Assembly (NCBI RefSeq): GCF_039539345.1
Contig: NZ_BAABCY010000076.1
Coordinates: 74,833-138,832 of the forward strand
DNA length: 64,000 bases
Reading direction: 5' to 3'
DNA from: Snuella lapsa
GTDB taxonomy: Bacteria; Bacteroidota; Bacteroidia; Flavobacteriales; Flavobacteriaceae
Shown: positions 27,811 to 37,186 of the stretch, in pieces
How positions within the stretch are numbered: position 1 is the stretch's first letter
How the letters are laid out: every line of letters starts with the position of its first letter
Position numbers and translations under genes: made by a program
The notes under the pieces: generated by a model
Seen by the model: the letters and a program-made list of their open reading frames with translations, nothing else
Databases searched by the model: none
What the model was told of the DNA's origin: nothing

Positions 27811-29382
27811 TTAAGTTATTATGGGAAGTTTGATTGTAAATGTACTTCCATTATCTTTTTCGCTTTCTACAGACACATAACCTTGATGGTCTTCCACTAT
27901 GCGCTTTACATAAGCTAAGCCTAGTCCGTGTCCTTTAACGTTGTGTATATTACCGGTATGCTCTCTATAAAATTTTTCGAACACCCGTTTGGCAGCTGCC
28001 TTGCTCATACCACTACCATGGTCTTTTATTTTTAATAGAATATTTGTACCTACATTTTCTGTATATACCTCAATTTTAGGTGTATTGGGAGAATACTTTA
28101 TTGCATTATCCAAAACATTGACTATTACATTGGTAAAATGCGTTTCGTTGGCTAAAACTGAAGAGTTTTCAGCTTCAAAATAGGTTTTAATATACCCATC
28201 CCTATCCTCTACCAAAAGTTCTACATGTGCAATGGCATCAACTATCAAATCATGTAAGTCAACACGGTCTTTCCCTATGTTTAGTTCATTTTTTTCCAGT
28301 TTAGATATCCTAAGGACATTTTCTACCTGTGCATGCATGCGTTTATTTTCCTCACGTATCATATTAAGGTAACGCTTTACCTTATCTTTGTCCTCTATTA
28401 TCTTTGGATTCTTAATAGCATCTAATGCCAAATTTATAGTAGCAATAGGCGTTTTAAATTCATGCGTCATGTTATTAATGAAATCTGTTTTTATCTGCGA
28501 TATTTTTCGCTGTTTCACCAACTGGAACAAAGCACTAGTGTACGCTATAATGATAATTGATGTAAAAATAATCGACATCATTATCATGCCCATTATAGAC
28601 GATAGGATAAACTTACCGTCATCTGCAAAATTCACCAATAATTTATAACGACTCCTGTTATTTTCATCATAAAAAATAGGAATACTAAATGTGGATGCCT
28701 TATCGTATTCAAACCGCTCACTTTGCACTTTGGTAGCCAAATCATTACTATAAACAGCAAACTCATAGTCCAAATCAATACCATCCTCATTTAATTTCCT
28801 TGATAACAATTCTTTTATTTCAAATTCTGAAACACGTTTATGCACTGGTATTTTACTTAAAGCTGCTTTCAAATTCTTGTCTAAAAAATTTCGCTCTGCT
28901 TCAGACATGTCAACACTATTAGCCAGCTGTACAATAGGAGACTTATTCAAATCTTTTTCCGAAAAATCTATATTACTATATATTTCGGAGCTGGAACTTC
29001 CTATAATCTCTTGAACCATTAAGCTATCCAACCCAATGTCAAGCAAAGACGACGACAACTTATAATCCTCTTCTCTAATAGATTGCTTATAAATTAGTGT
29101 CTCTTTTGTGTTATTATTTTTTTGATAAATGAACAATTGAGAAATGGAAGCAGTATCCTTTCTTTTCTCTTTGTCTAAACTTTGGTACCGCTCAAAATAT
29201 TTGTTCAGTTCTTCCTTTTCAATAGTATTCGAAACGTAACTTAATGCTTTATTGACGTTAAACTCAAAACGCTTTTTCTCATTCTCAACCGAATCTTTTA
29301 TGTAATAAGCCTGCACAAATATGATTCCTATAAGTGACAAACTCATTAAAATAACTAATAGGACAAATATCTTTTTGCTCAT
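27811..29382 (-). CDS. Sensor histidine kinase (RprX-like)
   Basis: This is a 523-residue inner-membrane kinase. The first span is at about 5-27 (IFVLLVILMSLSLIGIIFVQAYYI). A periplasmic sensor region of about 230 residues follows, then a second span around 260-285 (IMGMIMMSIIFTSIIIIAYTSAL). HisKA carries the phospho-acceptor His307 in MTHEFKTPIATI. HATPase_c follows with the N box (NVLDNAIKYS) and G boxes (DHGSGMS, GHGLGLAYV). Its partner response regulator is directly downstream. The 79-base gap in front contains five GTTAA elements and a palindrome. The signal sensed is unknown; envelope stress is plausible for this family. Confidence 0.92.
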   Translation of the reverse strand: MSKKIFVLLVILMSLSLIGIIFVQAYYIKDSVENEKKRFEFNVNKALSYVSNTIEKEELNKYFERYQSLDKEKRKDTASISQLFIYQKNNNTKETLIYKQSIREEDYKLSSSLLDIGLDSLMVQEIIGSSSSEIYSNIDFSEKDLNKSPIVQLANSVDMSEAERNFLDKNLKAALSKIPVHKRVSEFEIKELLSRKLNEDGIDLDYEFAVYSNDLATKVQSERFEYDKASTFSIPIFYDENNRSRYKLLVNFADDGKFILSSIMGMIMMSIIFTSIIIIAYTSALFQLVKQRKISQIKTDFINNMTHEFKTPIATINLALDAIKNPKIIEDKDKVKRYLNMIREENKRMHAQVENVLRISKLEKNELNIGKDRVDLHDLIVDAIAHVELLVEDRDGYIKTYFEAENSSVLANETHFTNVIVNVLDNAIKYSPNTPKIEVYTENVGTNILLKIKDHGSGMSKAAAKRVFEKFYREHTGNIHNVKGHGLGLAYVKRIVEDHQGYVSVESEKDNGSTFTIKLPIIT

Positions 29383-29443
29383 CTGACCAAAATTAACATT
29401 TTAACATTTAGCTCAGTTGCCATTTAACCTTACATTAACAAAT

Positions 29444-29460
29444 ATGTTAAAATTTAACAT
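29444..29460. promoter_or_regulatory. Palindrome ATGTTAAA-n-TTTAACAT upstream of the histidine kinase
   Basis: Two perfect 8-base arms (29444-29451 and 29453-29460) flank one base. Read on the minus strand, further GTTAA copies lie at 29393-29397, 29401-29405, 29424-29428 and 29435-29439, the last two 11 bases apart. All sit in the 79-base gap between coaE and the kinase start. This is a candidate operator or promoter region; no function is proven. Confidence 0.4.
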
Positions 29461-30048
29461 TTACTGTATTTTTTTAAGAATATCCCTATTTATTTGGTGT
29501 ACTTGTCTTTTTGTGTCTTCCAAATCTATGTTATTGATTACAAAATGGGAATGTTTCATCTTTTTTTCATCGGGCCATTGATTTTTCATAATGGCTTCTA
29601 TTTTCTCTAAAGTTGTGTCATCGCGCTCAAGTAAACGCTGTATTCTTAATGTTTTAGGAGTGGTTACCGTTATTATGTAATCACACTGCTTGTAGCTATC
29701 GTTTTCAAACAAGATAGCGACTTCTTTAATAACATACGCTGCATTTTGCTTGGCTATCCATTTTTTAAAATGTTGAGCTACTTTGGGATGAATTATTGCA
29801 TTCATCTGTTTTAAATAAGAGGCATTGTTAAATATGGTATCGGCAATAAAACTTTTATTTAGATGCCCATCTATATAAGCTTTTTCTCCAAATAGTTCAA
29901 TAAGTTTTCGTTTAACAACCTTTGATGTACGCATTAAGCTTTTTGCCTCTTTATCGGCTATATATATGGGCACTCCCAACTCCTCAAACTGCTTAGCAAC
30001 AGTTGTTTTACCACTTCCTATACCACCTGTAAGACCAACTACAATCAT
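29461..30048 (-). CDS. coaE: Dephospho-CoA kinase
   Basis: This 195-residue cytoplasmic enzyme phosphorylates the ribose 3'-hydroxyl of dephospho-CoA, the last step of coenzyme A synthesis. The P-loop is GLTGGIGSGKTT at residues 5-16. Further family marks are the IYIADKEAK segment, INAIIHPKV-like MNAIIHPKVAQHF and RIQRLLERDD. The start overlaps the ybbR stop by 4 bases. CoaBC, an earlier CoA enzyme, is encoded about 6 kb upstream in the same block. Confidence 0.95.
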   Translation of the reverse strand: MIVVGLTGGIGSGKTTVAKQFEELGVPIYIADKEAKSLMRTSKVVKRKLIELFGEKAYIDGHLNKSFIADTIFNNASYLKQMNAIIHPKVAQHFKKWIAKQNAAYVIKEVAILFENDSYKQCDYIITVTTPKTLRIQRLLERDDTTLEKIEAIMKNQWPDEKKMKHSHFVINNIDLEDTKRQVHQINRDILKKIQ

Positions 30049-31016
30049 TCTGTTATTATAAATTCTATATGCTGTTGATTTATTTTGGCACTTTTTACCA
30101 GTTCTGACATTTTCTTCAATTCTGGTATTAAAAACGTTTGATTATCAATAATCTTATTATAATCACAACTAACTTTGAAATCTTTTGGTTTAATTTCACT
30201 AAAGTTACTTAAACTAACATAATAGGTAACATTAACTGTTTTTGGGAAATATTTCAATTTAATCTGGTCAGGAATATTTATAATGTCAACTGGTATTTTT
30301 AAAGTGCCTTCAGTAAACTTTTCTACTTTCCCCTTTAAAATAACCTCAGCATTAGAAAATTTTAATTCGTTATGGTTTACTGGTAATTTTAATTTTATAC
30401 TTTTAGATATATCTGTTCTAACCTCTGTTAAACTCAAAGGTTCTGTTTCTAAAAATCCTATGTTGGAAACTAATGTGTGTGGCCCAATTATTTGGACAGA
30501 ATCTGGCATTAGTCGAAACGCTGTTGCAACATTATAGCCAGGGGTAAAATCAATATCGGCATTTAGTTTTACTGGTACTTTCCTTACTAAATTCACATCA
30601 TATCTAAATCGCAAAGTATCGGGTGACATATTAAGTAACTCAACATTTTTATCGAACTGTGTGTTATTTAAATAGGCCTTGGATTTACTCCATATAAAAA
30701 CAGAATCCCTTTTATATGCATCACTTGCAAAATCAATCTCGATCTCTGGTTTTGAAATATAATAATTGAGCCATCTAAACCCATGTGTTTTTAGGGTTAA
30801 GTTGAGTACCGTACTTGAGTCGTTTAAAATAACTATCTCCTTAGGCACATTGACTTTATTGATAGAAAATGTTATAGTATTGGTGTACTGCTTAGACAGT
30901 TTAGTAAAGATTAAAATCATGAAAGACAACAATAAAAATAAAACGAATACATTTATTTTTTTGCTCTCTAAGGATTTAAGTAATTCTGATTTTACCTTTT
31001 TTATCATTTCATTCAA
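30045..31016 (-). CDS. YbbR-like / CdaR-family membrane-anchored protein
   Basis: This is a 323-residue protein with one N-terminal membrane span (INVFVLFLLLSFMILIFTKL), followed by an extracytoplasmic part made of repeated beta-rich YbbR-type units (for example TLKIPVDIINIPDQIKLKYFPKTVNVTYY). In Firmicutes such proteins (CdaR) regulate a diadenylate cyclase; no cyclase gene is adjacent here, so that role is not implied. The gene overlaps GT2 upstream by 8 bases and coaE downstream by 4 bases, so the three are one operon. Confidence 0.8.
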   Translation of the reverse strand: MNEMIKKVKSELLKSLESKKINVFVLFLLLSFMILIFTKLSKQYTNTITFSINKVNVPKEIVILNDSSTVLNLTLKTHGFRWLNYYISKPEIEIDFASDAYKRDSVFIWSKSKAYLNNTQFDKNVELLNMSPDTLRFRYDVNLVRKVPVKLNADIDFTPGYNVATAFRLMPDSVQIIGPHTLVSNIGFLETEPLSLTEVRTDISKSIKLKLPVNHNELKFSNAEVILKGKVEKFTEGTLKIPVDIINIPDQIKLKYFPKTVNVTYYVSLSNFSEIKPKDFKVSCDYNKIIDNQTFLIPELKKMSELVKSAKINQQHIEFIITE

Positions 31017-32010
31017 AAAATAATTCAGGAAAATGATCTTGCGGCTTTTTATTTAAAACCCCAACAGCTAAAGTAGATTTTAAAAACCCATAACCATACC
31101 CAAAGAACTGTACTCCAACAGCTACCATCGCAAGTAATGCAACATGTAAGCTCTTTGTTGTTACACATGCGACAAGGAAAGTAAAAATACAATACAATAA
31201 ATAGGTTTGCAACACCCAATTAACTCCAAATAAAAACAATAGCAAAGAAGTAATAGCCCCCAAACAAAATAAGCTTGGAAACCAATAAGTGATTTTACTT
31301 GTTGCTGGGTGCCACTTATTTAAAATGGGTCTTACCATTCCAAACTTATACACTTGTTTGTAAAATTTATTCCAAGAGATACGACGCTTATGGAACACGA
31401 AAGCTTCTGGTATTAATTTAGTCTCAAACCCTAAGTTCCAAAGGCGAATGGACAAATCTGGGTCTTCACCGGGGTGTATTTTACCAAATCCATTTGATGC
31501 GATAAAAGCCTTTTTAGAAATCCCCATATTAAAGCTTCGGGGTTGAAATCTATTAACGCTACTCTTACTGCCACGTATACCTCCAGTTGTTATAAATGAG
31601 GTCATTGCAAAATTAATAGCTTTCTGGAGTTTTGTAAATGATTGGTGTGCTGCATCTGGTCCACCAAAACAATCTACATAACCAGCAGTTAAACCTGTAA
31701 CAACGGCTTGTAAATACCCCTGTGGCAAAATACAATCTGAGTCTAATATTATAAAGTAATTCCCTTTTGCCTTTTTCATTCCATAATTTCTGGAGTCTCC
31801 TGGACCAGAATTCTCTTTAAAATAATAAGCTATATCCAGTCTGCTTTCAAACTGTTCAACTATACTTTTTGAAGAAATGGTAGAGCCATCTTCTACAATA
31901 ACAATTTCGAATGCTTGATCTGTCTTTAAGTCTTCAAAACTTTGTAAAAGCTCCTGAATCTCATCGGGACGATTATAGACGGGAATAATAAAAGAAAACT
32001 GTAATTGCAT
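31009..32010 (-). CDS. Family 2 glycosyltransferase with C-terminal membrane spans
   Basis: This 333-residue enzyme has a GT-A domain at about 1-225: SFIIPVYNRPDEIQELLQSF, IVIVEDGST, the metal motif ILDSDCIL, and GEDPDLSIRLW as the acceptor-side ED segment. Two or three C-terminal hydrophobic segments at about 240-320 anchor it in the inner membrane. It probably transfers a sugar to a lipid-linked or envelope polymer; donor and acceptor are unknown. It is the first gene of the GT2-ybbR-coaE operon. A -7-like TACATTTG (minus strand, 32015-32022) lies just ahead of the start. Confidence 0.9.
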   Translation of the reverse strand: MQLQFSFIIPVYNRPDEIQELLQSFEDLKTDQAFEIVIVEDGSTISSKSIVEQFESRLDIAYYFKENSGPGDSRNYGMKKAKGNYFIILDSDCILPQGYLQAVVTGLTAGYVDCFGGPDAAHQSFTKLQKAINFAMTSFITTGGIRGSKSSVNRFQPRSFNMGISKKAFIASNGFGKIHPGEDPDLSIRLWNLGFETKLIPEAFVFHKRRISWNKFYKQVYKFGMVRPILNKWHPATSKITYWFPSLFCLGAITSLLLFLFGVNWVLQTYLLYCIFTFLVACVTTKSLHVALLAMVAVGVQFFGYGYGFLKSTLAVGVLNKKPQDHFPELFFE

Positions 32011-32033
32011 ATCACAAATGTAACCAATCCTAA

Positions 32034-32063
32034 TAGAAAAGCCACCTTTTAAAAGGTGGCTTC
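32034..32063 (-). terminator. Intrinsic terminator downstream of fabI
   Basis: A perfect 10-bp inverted repeat (GCCACCTTTT/AAAAGGTGGC, 32041-32060) is followed, on the minus strand, by TTTTCT. It lies 27 bases after the fabI stop and separates it from the GT2 gene. Confidence 0.82.
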
Positions 32064-32086
32064 GTTATAATAATTTATTAACAGTT

Positions 32087-32905
32087 TTAATCCTTATTCA
32101 CAAAGGCTTCCATAACGGCATCGCTTACCCCCATATTACTGAACCCTCCGTCGTTATAAAGATTTTGGAGTGTAACACGCTTTGTTAAATCACTAAATAA
32201 TGTAACTGTATAGTTTGCACAATCTAATGCCGTTGCATTACCTAATGGCGACATTTTATCTGCATATGCTATAAAGCCGTCAAAACCTTTAACGCCGCTT
32301 CCAGCTGTCGTAGGCGTTGGTGATTGTGAAATAGTATTTACACGAACTTTCTTGTCTCTTCCAAAGAAATAACCAAAGCTACGAGCAATACTTTCTAAAT
32401 ACGCTTTATTATCTGCCATATCGTTATAATCGGGAAATACACGTTGCGCAGCCATATAGGATAAAGCCACGATACTGCCCCATTCGTTCATGGCATCAGC
32501 CTTATAAAGTGTCTGCATTACTTTATGAAAAGACATTGCTGAAACATCTGTTCCTTTTTGTGTCCAATCGTAATTCTGATCTGTGTAATGTTTTCCTTTT
32601 CTAACATTTATAGACATCCCAATAGAATGCAATACAAAATCTATTTTACCTCCAAGGATTTCCATTGATTTCTCTACCAAATTCTGTAAATCGGCCTCAG
32701 AAGTAGCATCGGCTGGAATAATTTGAGAGCCAGTTTTCTCTGCTAACTCGTTTATTTGCCCCATACGCATCGCTACAGGAGCATTAGTTAAAACAAATTG
32801 ACCGCCTTCCTCATGAACACGTTCAGCCGTTTTCCAAGCAATAGAGTTAGAATCTAATGCCCCAAAAATAATTCCTTTTTTTCCTTTTAATAAATTGTAT
32901 GACAT
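32087..32905 (-). CDS. fabI: Enoyl-[acyl-carrier-protein] reductase (NADH)
   Basis: This 272-residue short-chain dehydrogenase-like enzyme reduces enoyl-ACP in fatty-acid elongation. The nucleotide-binding start is KGIIFGALDSNSIAWK, the Gly-rich loop variant seen in FabI. The catalytic Tyr160 and Lys167 follow the FabI spacing Tyr-x6-Lys (DYNDMADNKA), and SQSPTPTTAGSGVKG forms the substrate-loop region. The gene has its own terminator. Its upstream region carries a -7-like box and a heptamer tandem repeat. Confidence 0.95.
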   Translation of the reverse strand: MSYNLLKGKKGIIFGALDSNSIAWKTAERVHEEGGQFVLTNAPVAMRMGQINELAEKTGSQIIPADATSEADLQNLVEKSMEILGGKIDFVLHSIGMSINVRKGKHYTDQNYDWTQKGTDVSAMSFHKVMQTLYKADAMNEWGSIVALSYMAAQRVFPDYNDMADNKAYLESIARSFGYFFGRDKKVRVNTISQSPTPTTAGSGVKGFDGFIAYADKMSPLGNATALDCANYTVTLFSDLTKRVTLQNLYNDGGFSNMGVSDAVMEAFVNKD

Positions 32906-32984
32906 ACTTTTTAGTTTATATGTTTAATCTCTATATGCAAGTGTGTTCGTTACTTATAAAAACACATTTACAGTTTTAACGGTT

Positions 32985-32992
32985 CAAAAATA
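32985..32992 (-). promoter_or_regulatory. Candidate -7 box of fabI promoter
   Basis: On the minus strand the sequence is TATTTTTG, matching the Bacteroidota TAnnTTTG consensus, about 80 bases ahead of the fabI start. The -33 region would fall inside the adjacent AAACTTT tandem repeat; no separate TTG/TTTG -33 element is seen. Confidence 0.4.
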
Positions 32993-32994
32993 CT

Positions 32995-33022
32995 AAACTT
33001 TAAACTTTAAACTTTAAACTTT
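32995..33022. repeat. Heptamer tandem repeat (AAACTTT) x4
   Basis: Four perfect copies of AAACTTT (32995-33001, 33002-33008, 33009-33015, 33016-33022) lie between the recN stop and fabI, just upstream (minus strand) of a -7-like box. Length change by slippage is possible in such repeats. Confidence 0.9.
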
Positions 33023-33030
33023 GGTAATTT

Positions 33031-34683
33031 TTAATTGAGTAATTCTTTGGCATGTGCTATTGCAGAGGTCGACATTTCCACACCACCAAGCATTTTAGCT
33101 ATCTCAACAATACGCTCATCATGATTTAGTTTCACCAGATTGGTTTGAGTGACTTCTTCAACATCTTCTTTAAAAACTTTATAATGTGTATGCCCCTTGG
33201 CTGCAATTTGCGGTAAATGTGTTATCGAAAACACTTGCATTGTTTTACTCATTTGCAACATTATATCTCCCATTTTATTGGAAATCTCTCCTGAAACTCC
33301 GGTATCGATCTCATCGAACATAATAGTTGGCAACTGAACATATTTAGATAAAACCGATTTTATAGCCAACATAATCCTGGACAGCTCACCCCCTGAAGCG
33401 GCTTTTTTAAGCTCATTAAACTGTCCGCCTTTGTTTGCCGAAAACAGAAAAGATAATTCGTCTTTACCATTAGAAAAAAACTGTTTCCCGTGGTCAAGGT
33501 TTATTGTAAATTGCGCATTTGGCATACCTAAACTATTTAGAATGGCTTCGAGCTGTGTTTTTAGTTGTGGTACAACTTCTATACGCTTCTTATTAATGTC
33601 TTTTGAAATAGCATTGAGCTTATTAACTTTAATTTCTATTTGTTGCTCTTTCTTATGTATAGCCCCTTCAATATTTTCTGTAGCTTCTACCTTTTCTTCT
33701 AAAGCGTCTTTAACTTCTATTAATTCTGAAACATTGGCAACCAAGTGCTTTTGCATTAAATTATGAAGCAATTTTAATTTTGCATCTACAACCTCCAATC
33801 TGTTAGGATCTGCTTCCACAGTATCTTGCAATATATCTACTTCACGAAATACATCGTCTAACTCTATTAGGGTGCTATCAACGCGTCTACACAAATCGTT
33901 GTATTTAGTAGATAAACTGGCTAATCTTTGTAGGTTGTTCTTTAACGTGGAAAGCGTTGCTAGCACCCCCACTTGTTCATCATTCAACAAATAATAAGCT
34001 TCCGAAAGTCTTTCTTTTATTCCTTCTATATTGCTTAATGTTTCATATTCTTCTTCAAGGCTTTCTTGCTCGCCTTCCTGTAAATTTGCTTCAACCAATT
34101 CATTTAGTAAAAATGAATTATAATCATGTTCTTTTATCGCTTCAGCCTGAAAGTTCAACAGCTCCTGAAGTTCTTTTTGAAGTTTCTTATATTGCTTTAA
34201 TTCAATTTTATAGTTTACAATAGTTTCTTCATTATTAGCTAAAGCATCAATAACCTGAAATTGAAAATCGTTACTTGTGAGCTCTAAGGTTTGATGCTGC
34301 GAATGAATATCTATTAAACGTTCTCCTAACACCTGCAAACCTGCTAAGTTTACTGGCGAATCGTTTACAAACGCTCTGGACTTACCCGAAGGTAATATTT
34401 CCCTTCTAACAATAGTTATATCTTCATAATCAAAATCTTGAGATTCGAAAAGAGCTTTAAGATTGTAATTTGTAATATTAAAAACGGCTTCTATAATACA
34501 TTTTTGAGATGTATCCTTCAAACTACTCAAATCGGCACGCTTACCAAGAATTAAAGATAGACCGCCCAATAGAATAGATTTACCTGCCCCTGTTTCTCCT
34601 GTTATAATTGAAAAGCCATTGTTAAAATCAACTTGAAGCTTGTCAATTAGTGCGTAATTTTTGATTGAAAGTGATGTTAGCAA
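33031..34683 (-). CDS. recN: DNA repair protein RecN
   Basis: This 550-residue SMC-like ATPase acts in double-strand-break repair in the cytoplasm. The N-terminal head has Walker A GETGAGKSILLGG (about 30-42). Long coiled-coil arms occupy about 150-370. The C-terminal head has the signature ASGGELSRIMLAIKSVL and Walker B TIMFDEIDTGVSGE. The start is TTG (MLTSLSIKNYALID), which fits the conserved N-terminus. The gene is in the minus-strand block between porD and fabI. Confidence 0.95.
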   Translation of the reverse strand: MLTSLSIKNYALIDKLQVDFNNGFSIITGETGAGKSILLGGLSLILGKRADLSSLKDTSQKCIIEAVFNITNYNLKALFESQDFDYEDITIVRREILPSGKSRAFVNDSPVNLAGLQVLGERLIDIHSQHQTLELTSNDFQFQVIDALANNEETIVNYKIELKQYKKLQKELQELLNFQAEAIKEHDYNSFLLNELVEANLQEGEQESLEEEYETLSNIEGIKERLSEAYYLLNDEQVGVLATLSTLKNNLQRLASLSTKYNDLCRRVDSTLIELDDVFREVDILQDTVEADPNRLEVVDAKLKLLHNLMQKHLVANVSELIEVKDALEEKVEATENIEGAIHKKEQQIEIKVNKLNAISKDINKKRIEVVPQLKTQLEAILNSLGMPNAQFTINLDHGKQFFSNGKDELSFLFSANKGGQFNELKKAASGGELSRIMLAIKSVLSKYVQLPTIMFDEIDTGVSGEISNKMGDIMLQMSKTMQVFSITHLPQIAAKGHTHYKVFKEDVEEVTQTNLVKLNHDERIVEIAKMLGGVEMSTSAIAHAKELLN

Positions 34684-34747
34684 AACTATTACAAATGTTT
34701 AAATAATGAAATTAAATATAATGAATGTGATTTGATTAAAGAAGGTA

Positions 34748-35635
34748 TTAGAACGTAATATTCCTCCATTTACCTGCATGCATGGGAGCCACTTTTTGGA
34801 GTACTTCTTTAACACTGGCAATATTAACATTAGGGCCATCGCTGAATATTTGTTCTATTTCATCGGCTTTTGCATCAAAAAATGTACGGAGCAAAAACGA
34901 GTTAGGCCTACGACTGTTCATTGCCTGAAATTTTTTTAGGGTTTCAGCTATTTGCTCTTTTCCCTTTTTAGCGTTATCTGCCATTACATCCAAACCTTCA
35001 CGATGGTAAGAATACATCACTTCCCTAAACGTTACAAAAGTTGGGGATAACATATTATCTATTAATGTAAATCGACTTTGCAGGCCATCTTCTGGCTTCC
35101 AGCCTAAGTAGTTATCTTGTTGTGAATAATTGGTAATGGTTTGCGCAATTTTATAATAAGGAGCGCCTCCATTTTCCGAAAATGTATCAGCATCCAAACC
35201 TAATATCATATAAACATGGAAAGCCAAAACAGACACCAAATTTGATTCGTATTGTGTAGGATTAAAAATTAAATTCTGAAATTCTAAATAGCGGAAGGCA
35301 AAATCTTTATCATTAAAATTGTAAACAGGTGTTGTAAACGAAGATCCAAAAACCGGACGTGAAGACTGCACCTGAATTGATCCTTGAAAAGCCTCTCCGC
35401 TGTAATCTGTAATAGTAATTACCATACTGCAATCAATACGTTCCTGAACTCCAAACGCTCTGTTGGTCCATTTTGTATTGTTAACAAATTCTGTCAACTG
35501 CTTTTCCAAGGTTTTAAAAATAGACTGGTTCTCATTCCCTGTCTGACGTGCGTTAACAACGACATTACAGTTAAGCTCTTGAGAATTGACTAAATTACCC
35601 AAGCATAATATTACGATTACTAAAATACTACGCAT
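34748..35635 (-). CDS. porD: Type IX secretion system protein PorD-like (DUF4835)
   Basis: This 295-residue exported protein starts at the second ATG (MRSILVIVILCLGNLVNS is a clean signal peptide); an ATG 12 bases upstream is also in frame. The mature part (QELNCNVVVNARQTGNENQSIFKTLEKQLTEFVNNTKW; FQGSIQVQSSRPVFGSSFTTPVYNFND; LVSVLAFHVYMILGLDADTF) is the DUF4835 family, whose Porphyromonas member PorD contributes to gliding-type (type IX) secretion. The gene overlaps the coaBC stop region by 8 bases. Its position between coaBC and recN is the usual one in Flavobacteriaceae. It signals that the organism has type IX secretion. Confidence 0.87.
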   Translation of the reverse strand: MRSILVIVILCLGNLVNSQELNCNVVVNARQTGNENQSIFKTLEKQLTEFVNNTKWTNRAFGVQERIDCSMVITITDYSGEAFQGSIQVQSSRPVFGSSFTTPVYNFNDKDFAFRYLEFQNLIFNPTQYESNLVSVLAFHVYMILGLDADTFSENGGAPYYKIAQTITNYSQQDNYLGWKPEDGLQSRFTLIDNMLSPTFVTFREVMYSYHREGLDVMADNAKKGKEQIAETLKKFQAMNSRRPNSFLLRTFFDAKADEIEQIFSDGPNVNIASVKEVLQKVAPMHAGKWRNITF

Positions 35636-36836
35636 TAATCTGTTCAATAATTTTATTTATTAAATCCTTGGCCACATCTCTTTTAGACTTTAATTCGTGA
35701 TTAGTTATAACATCATCACTATCAATAAAAGTCACCTTATTAGTATCCTTCTTAAATCCTGCTCCTTTATCATTTAACGAATTTAAAACAATTAAATTTA
35801 AATTCTTCCTTTTTAATTTCTCTTTTGCATTCTCCAGTTCATTATTTGTCTCTAATGCAAAGCCAACTAAAAATTGTTTCTTTTTAATGGCTCCCAGTGA
35901 AGCTAAAATGTCATTTGTTTTTTCTAGCTCTATAGTTAACGTACTTTCCTGCTTTTTTATTTTCTGGGAAGCAATTTCTTTAGGTCTATAATCTGCAACA
36001 GCAGCAGAACATATTGCAATATCTGCTGTTCCGAAATATTGATGAACTGCTTCGTACATCTCTTGAGCACTTACAACTGGAATTACATTAATTAGGTTAT
36101 GTGCTACCGTTTGGTGCGTTGGTCCCGAAATCAAAACAACCTCAGCACCATTGTTGGCTGCTGCCTTGGCTATTTCGAAACCCATTTTACCACTGGAATG
36201 GTTTCCAATAAAACGTACGGGATCTATAGCTTCGTAAGTTGGGCCAGCTGTAATTAGTACTTTTTTACCTTTAAGTGGTAAAGTGCTTAAAATATCTGTT
36301 TCTATAAAATTAACAATAGCTTCTGGTTCTGCCATTCTGCCCTCACCTACTAAGCCACTGGCCAATTCGCCACTGGTTGCAGGAATCATGGTATTGCCAT
36401 AACTTTTTAAAACCTCAAAAGATTTATGGGTACTCCCGTGCTTGTACATATCTAAATCCATAGCTGGCGCAAAATACACAGGACATTTGGCGGATAAATA
36501 AGTGGCCAATAATAAATTGTCACATACCCCATTTGCCATTTTTGATAAAGTGTTAGCTGTTGCTGGAGCAATAATAAAAAGATCTGCCCACAAACCTAAA
36601 TCTACGTGATTGACCCAAACGACATTATCATCTTCGTTTGTAAAAGAGGAATAAACCGGATGTTTTGAAAGGGTTGATAAGGTTAAAGGTGTAATAAATT
36701 CTTTAGCAGAGGGTGTCATGATTACTCTTACCTGAGCACCCGCTTTTATAAATAATCTTACTAGGGAAGCCGTTTTATAAGCGGCAATACCAGCACTAAT
36801 GCCTAATAGTATGTTCTTGCCGCTTAGTATAGACAT
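35628..36836 (-). CDS. coaBC: Bifunctional phosphopantothenoylcysteine decarboxylase/synthetase
   Basis: This is a 402-residue two-domain enzyme of coenzyme A synthesis. The CoaC flavoprotein domain (about 1-185) has GISAGIAAYKTASLVR and the PATANTLSKMANGVCDNLL FMN segment with its active-site region NHVDLGLWAD. The CoaB domain (about 190-400) begins VLITAGPTYEAIDPVRFIGNHSSGKMG and carries the CTP/catalytic Lys-containing KIKKQE. The start lies 10 bases after the rpoZ stop, so they are co-transcribed. Confidence 0.96.
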   Translation of the reverse strand: MSILSGKNILLGISAGIAAYKTASLVRLFIKAGAQVRVIMTPSAKEFITPLTLSTLSKHPVYSSFTNEDDNVVWVNHVDLGLWADLFIIAPATANTLSKMANGVCDNLLLATYLSAKCPVYFAPAMDLDMYKHGSTHKSFEVLKSYGNTMIPATSGELASGLVGEGRMAEPEAIVNFIETDILSTLPLKGKKVLITAGPTYEAIDPVRFIGNHSSGKMGFEIAKAAANNGAEVVLISGPTHQTVAHNLINVIPVVSAQEMYEAVHQYFGTADIAICSAAVADYRPKEIASQKIKKQESTLTIELEKTNDILASLGAIKKKQFLVGFALETNNELENAKEKLKRKNLNLIVLNSLNDKGAGFKKDTNKVTFIDSDDVITNHELKSKRDVAKDLINKIIEQINA

Positions 36837-36846
36837 TTTAACTTTT

Positions 36847-37173
36847 TTACTGAGCGTCTTCCTCAGTATTTCTAAAATATACTTTATCCGTTAACCATTC
36901 TTGTACAGCTAACGCATGAGGTTTAGGCAATTTTTCATAAAACTTAGAAACCTCTATTTGCTCTTTATTTTCAAAGATCTCTTCAAGACTATCGTTGTAA
37001 GTAGCAAATTCTTCTAACTTATCAATAAGTTCTTTCTTGATCTCTGTATTAATTTGCTCTGCACGTCTTGAAATAATTGAAATAGCCTCATAAATGTTTT
37101 CTGTTGGCTCATCAATTTGATTTCTATCATACGTTATGGTATTAACCGGCGCATTGGTCTTTTTTAAATCCAT
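36847..37173 (-). CDS. rpoZ: RNA polymerase omega-like subunit (Bacteroidota type)
   Basis: This is a 108-residue small acidic protein. The core around TENIYEAISIISRRAEQINTEIKKEL matches the RpoZ/Rpb6 omega fold (conserved aliphatic and RA-x-Q positions) and the position between bamD and coaBC is where this subunit is usually encoded in Bacteroidota. It would aid assembly of the polymerase. The divergent sequence makes it easy to overlook. The gene is followed by coaBC 10 bases later and preceded by bamD by 13 bases. Confidence 0.75.
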   Translation of the reverse strand: MDLKKTNAPVNTITYDRNQIDEPTENIYEAISIISRRAEQINTEIKKELIDKLEEFATYNDSLEEIFENKEQIEVSKFYEKLPKPHALAVQEWLTDKVYFRNTEEDAQ

Positions 37174-37186
37174 TATAATAAATTAT

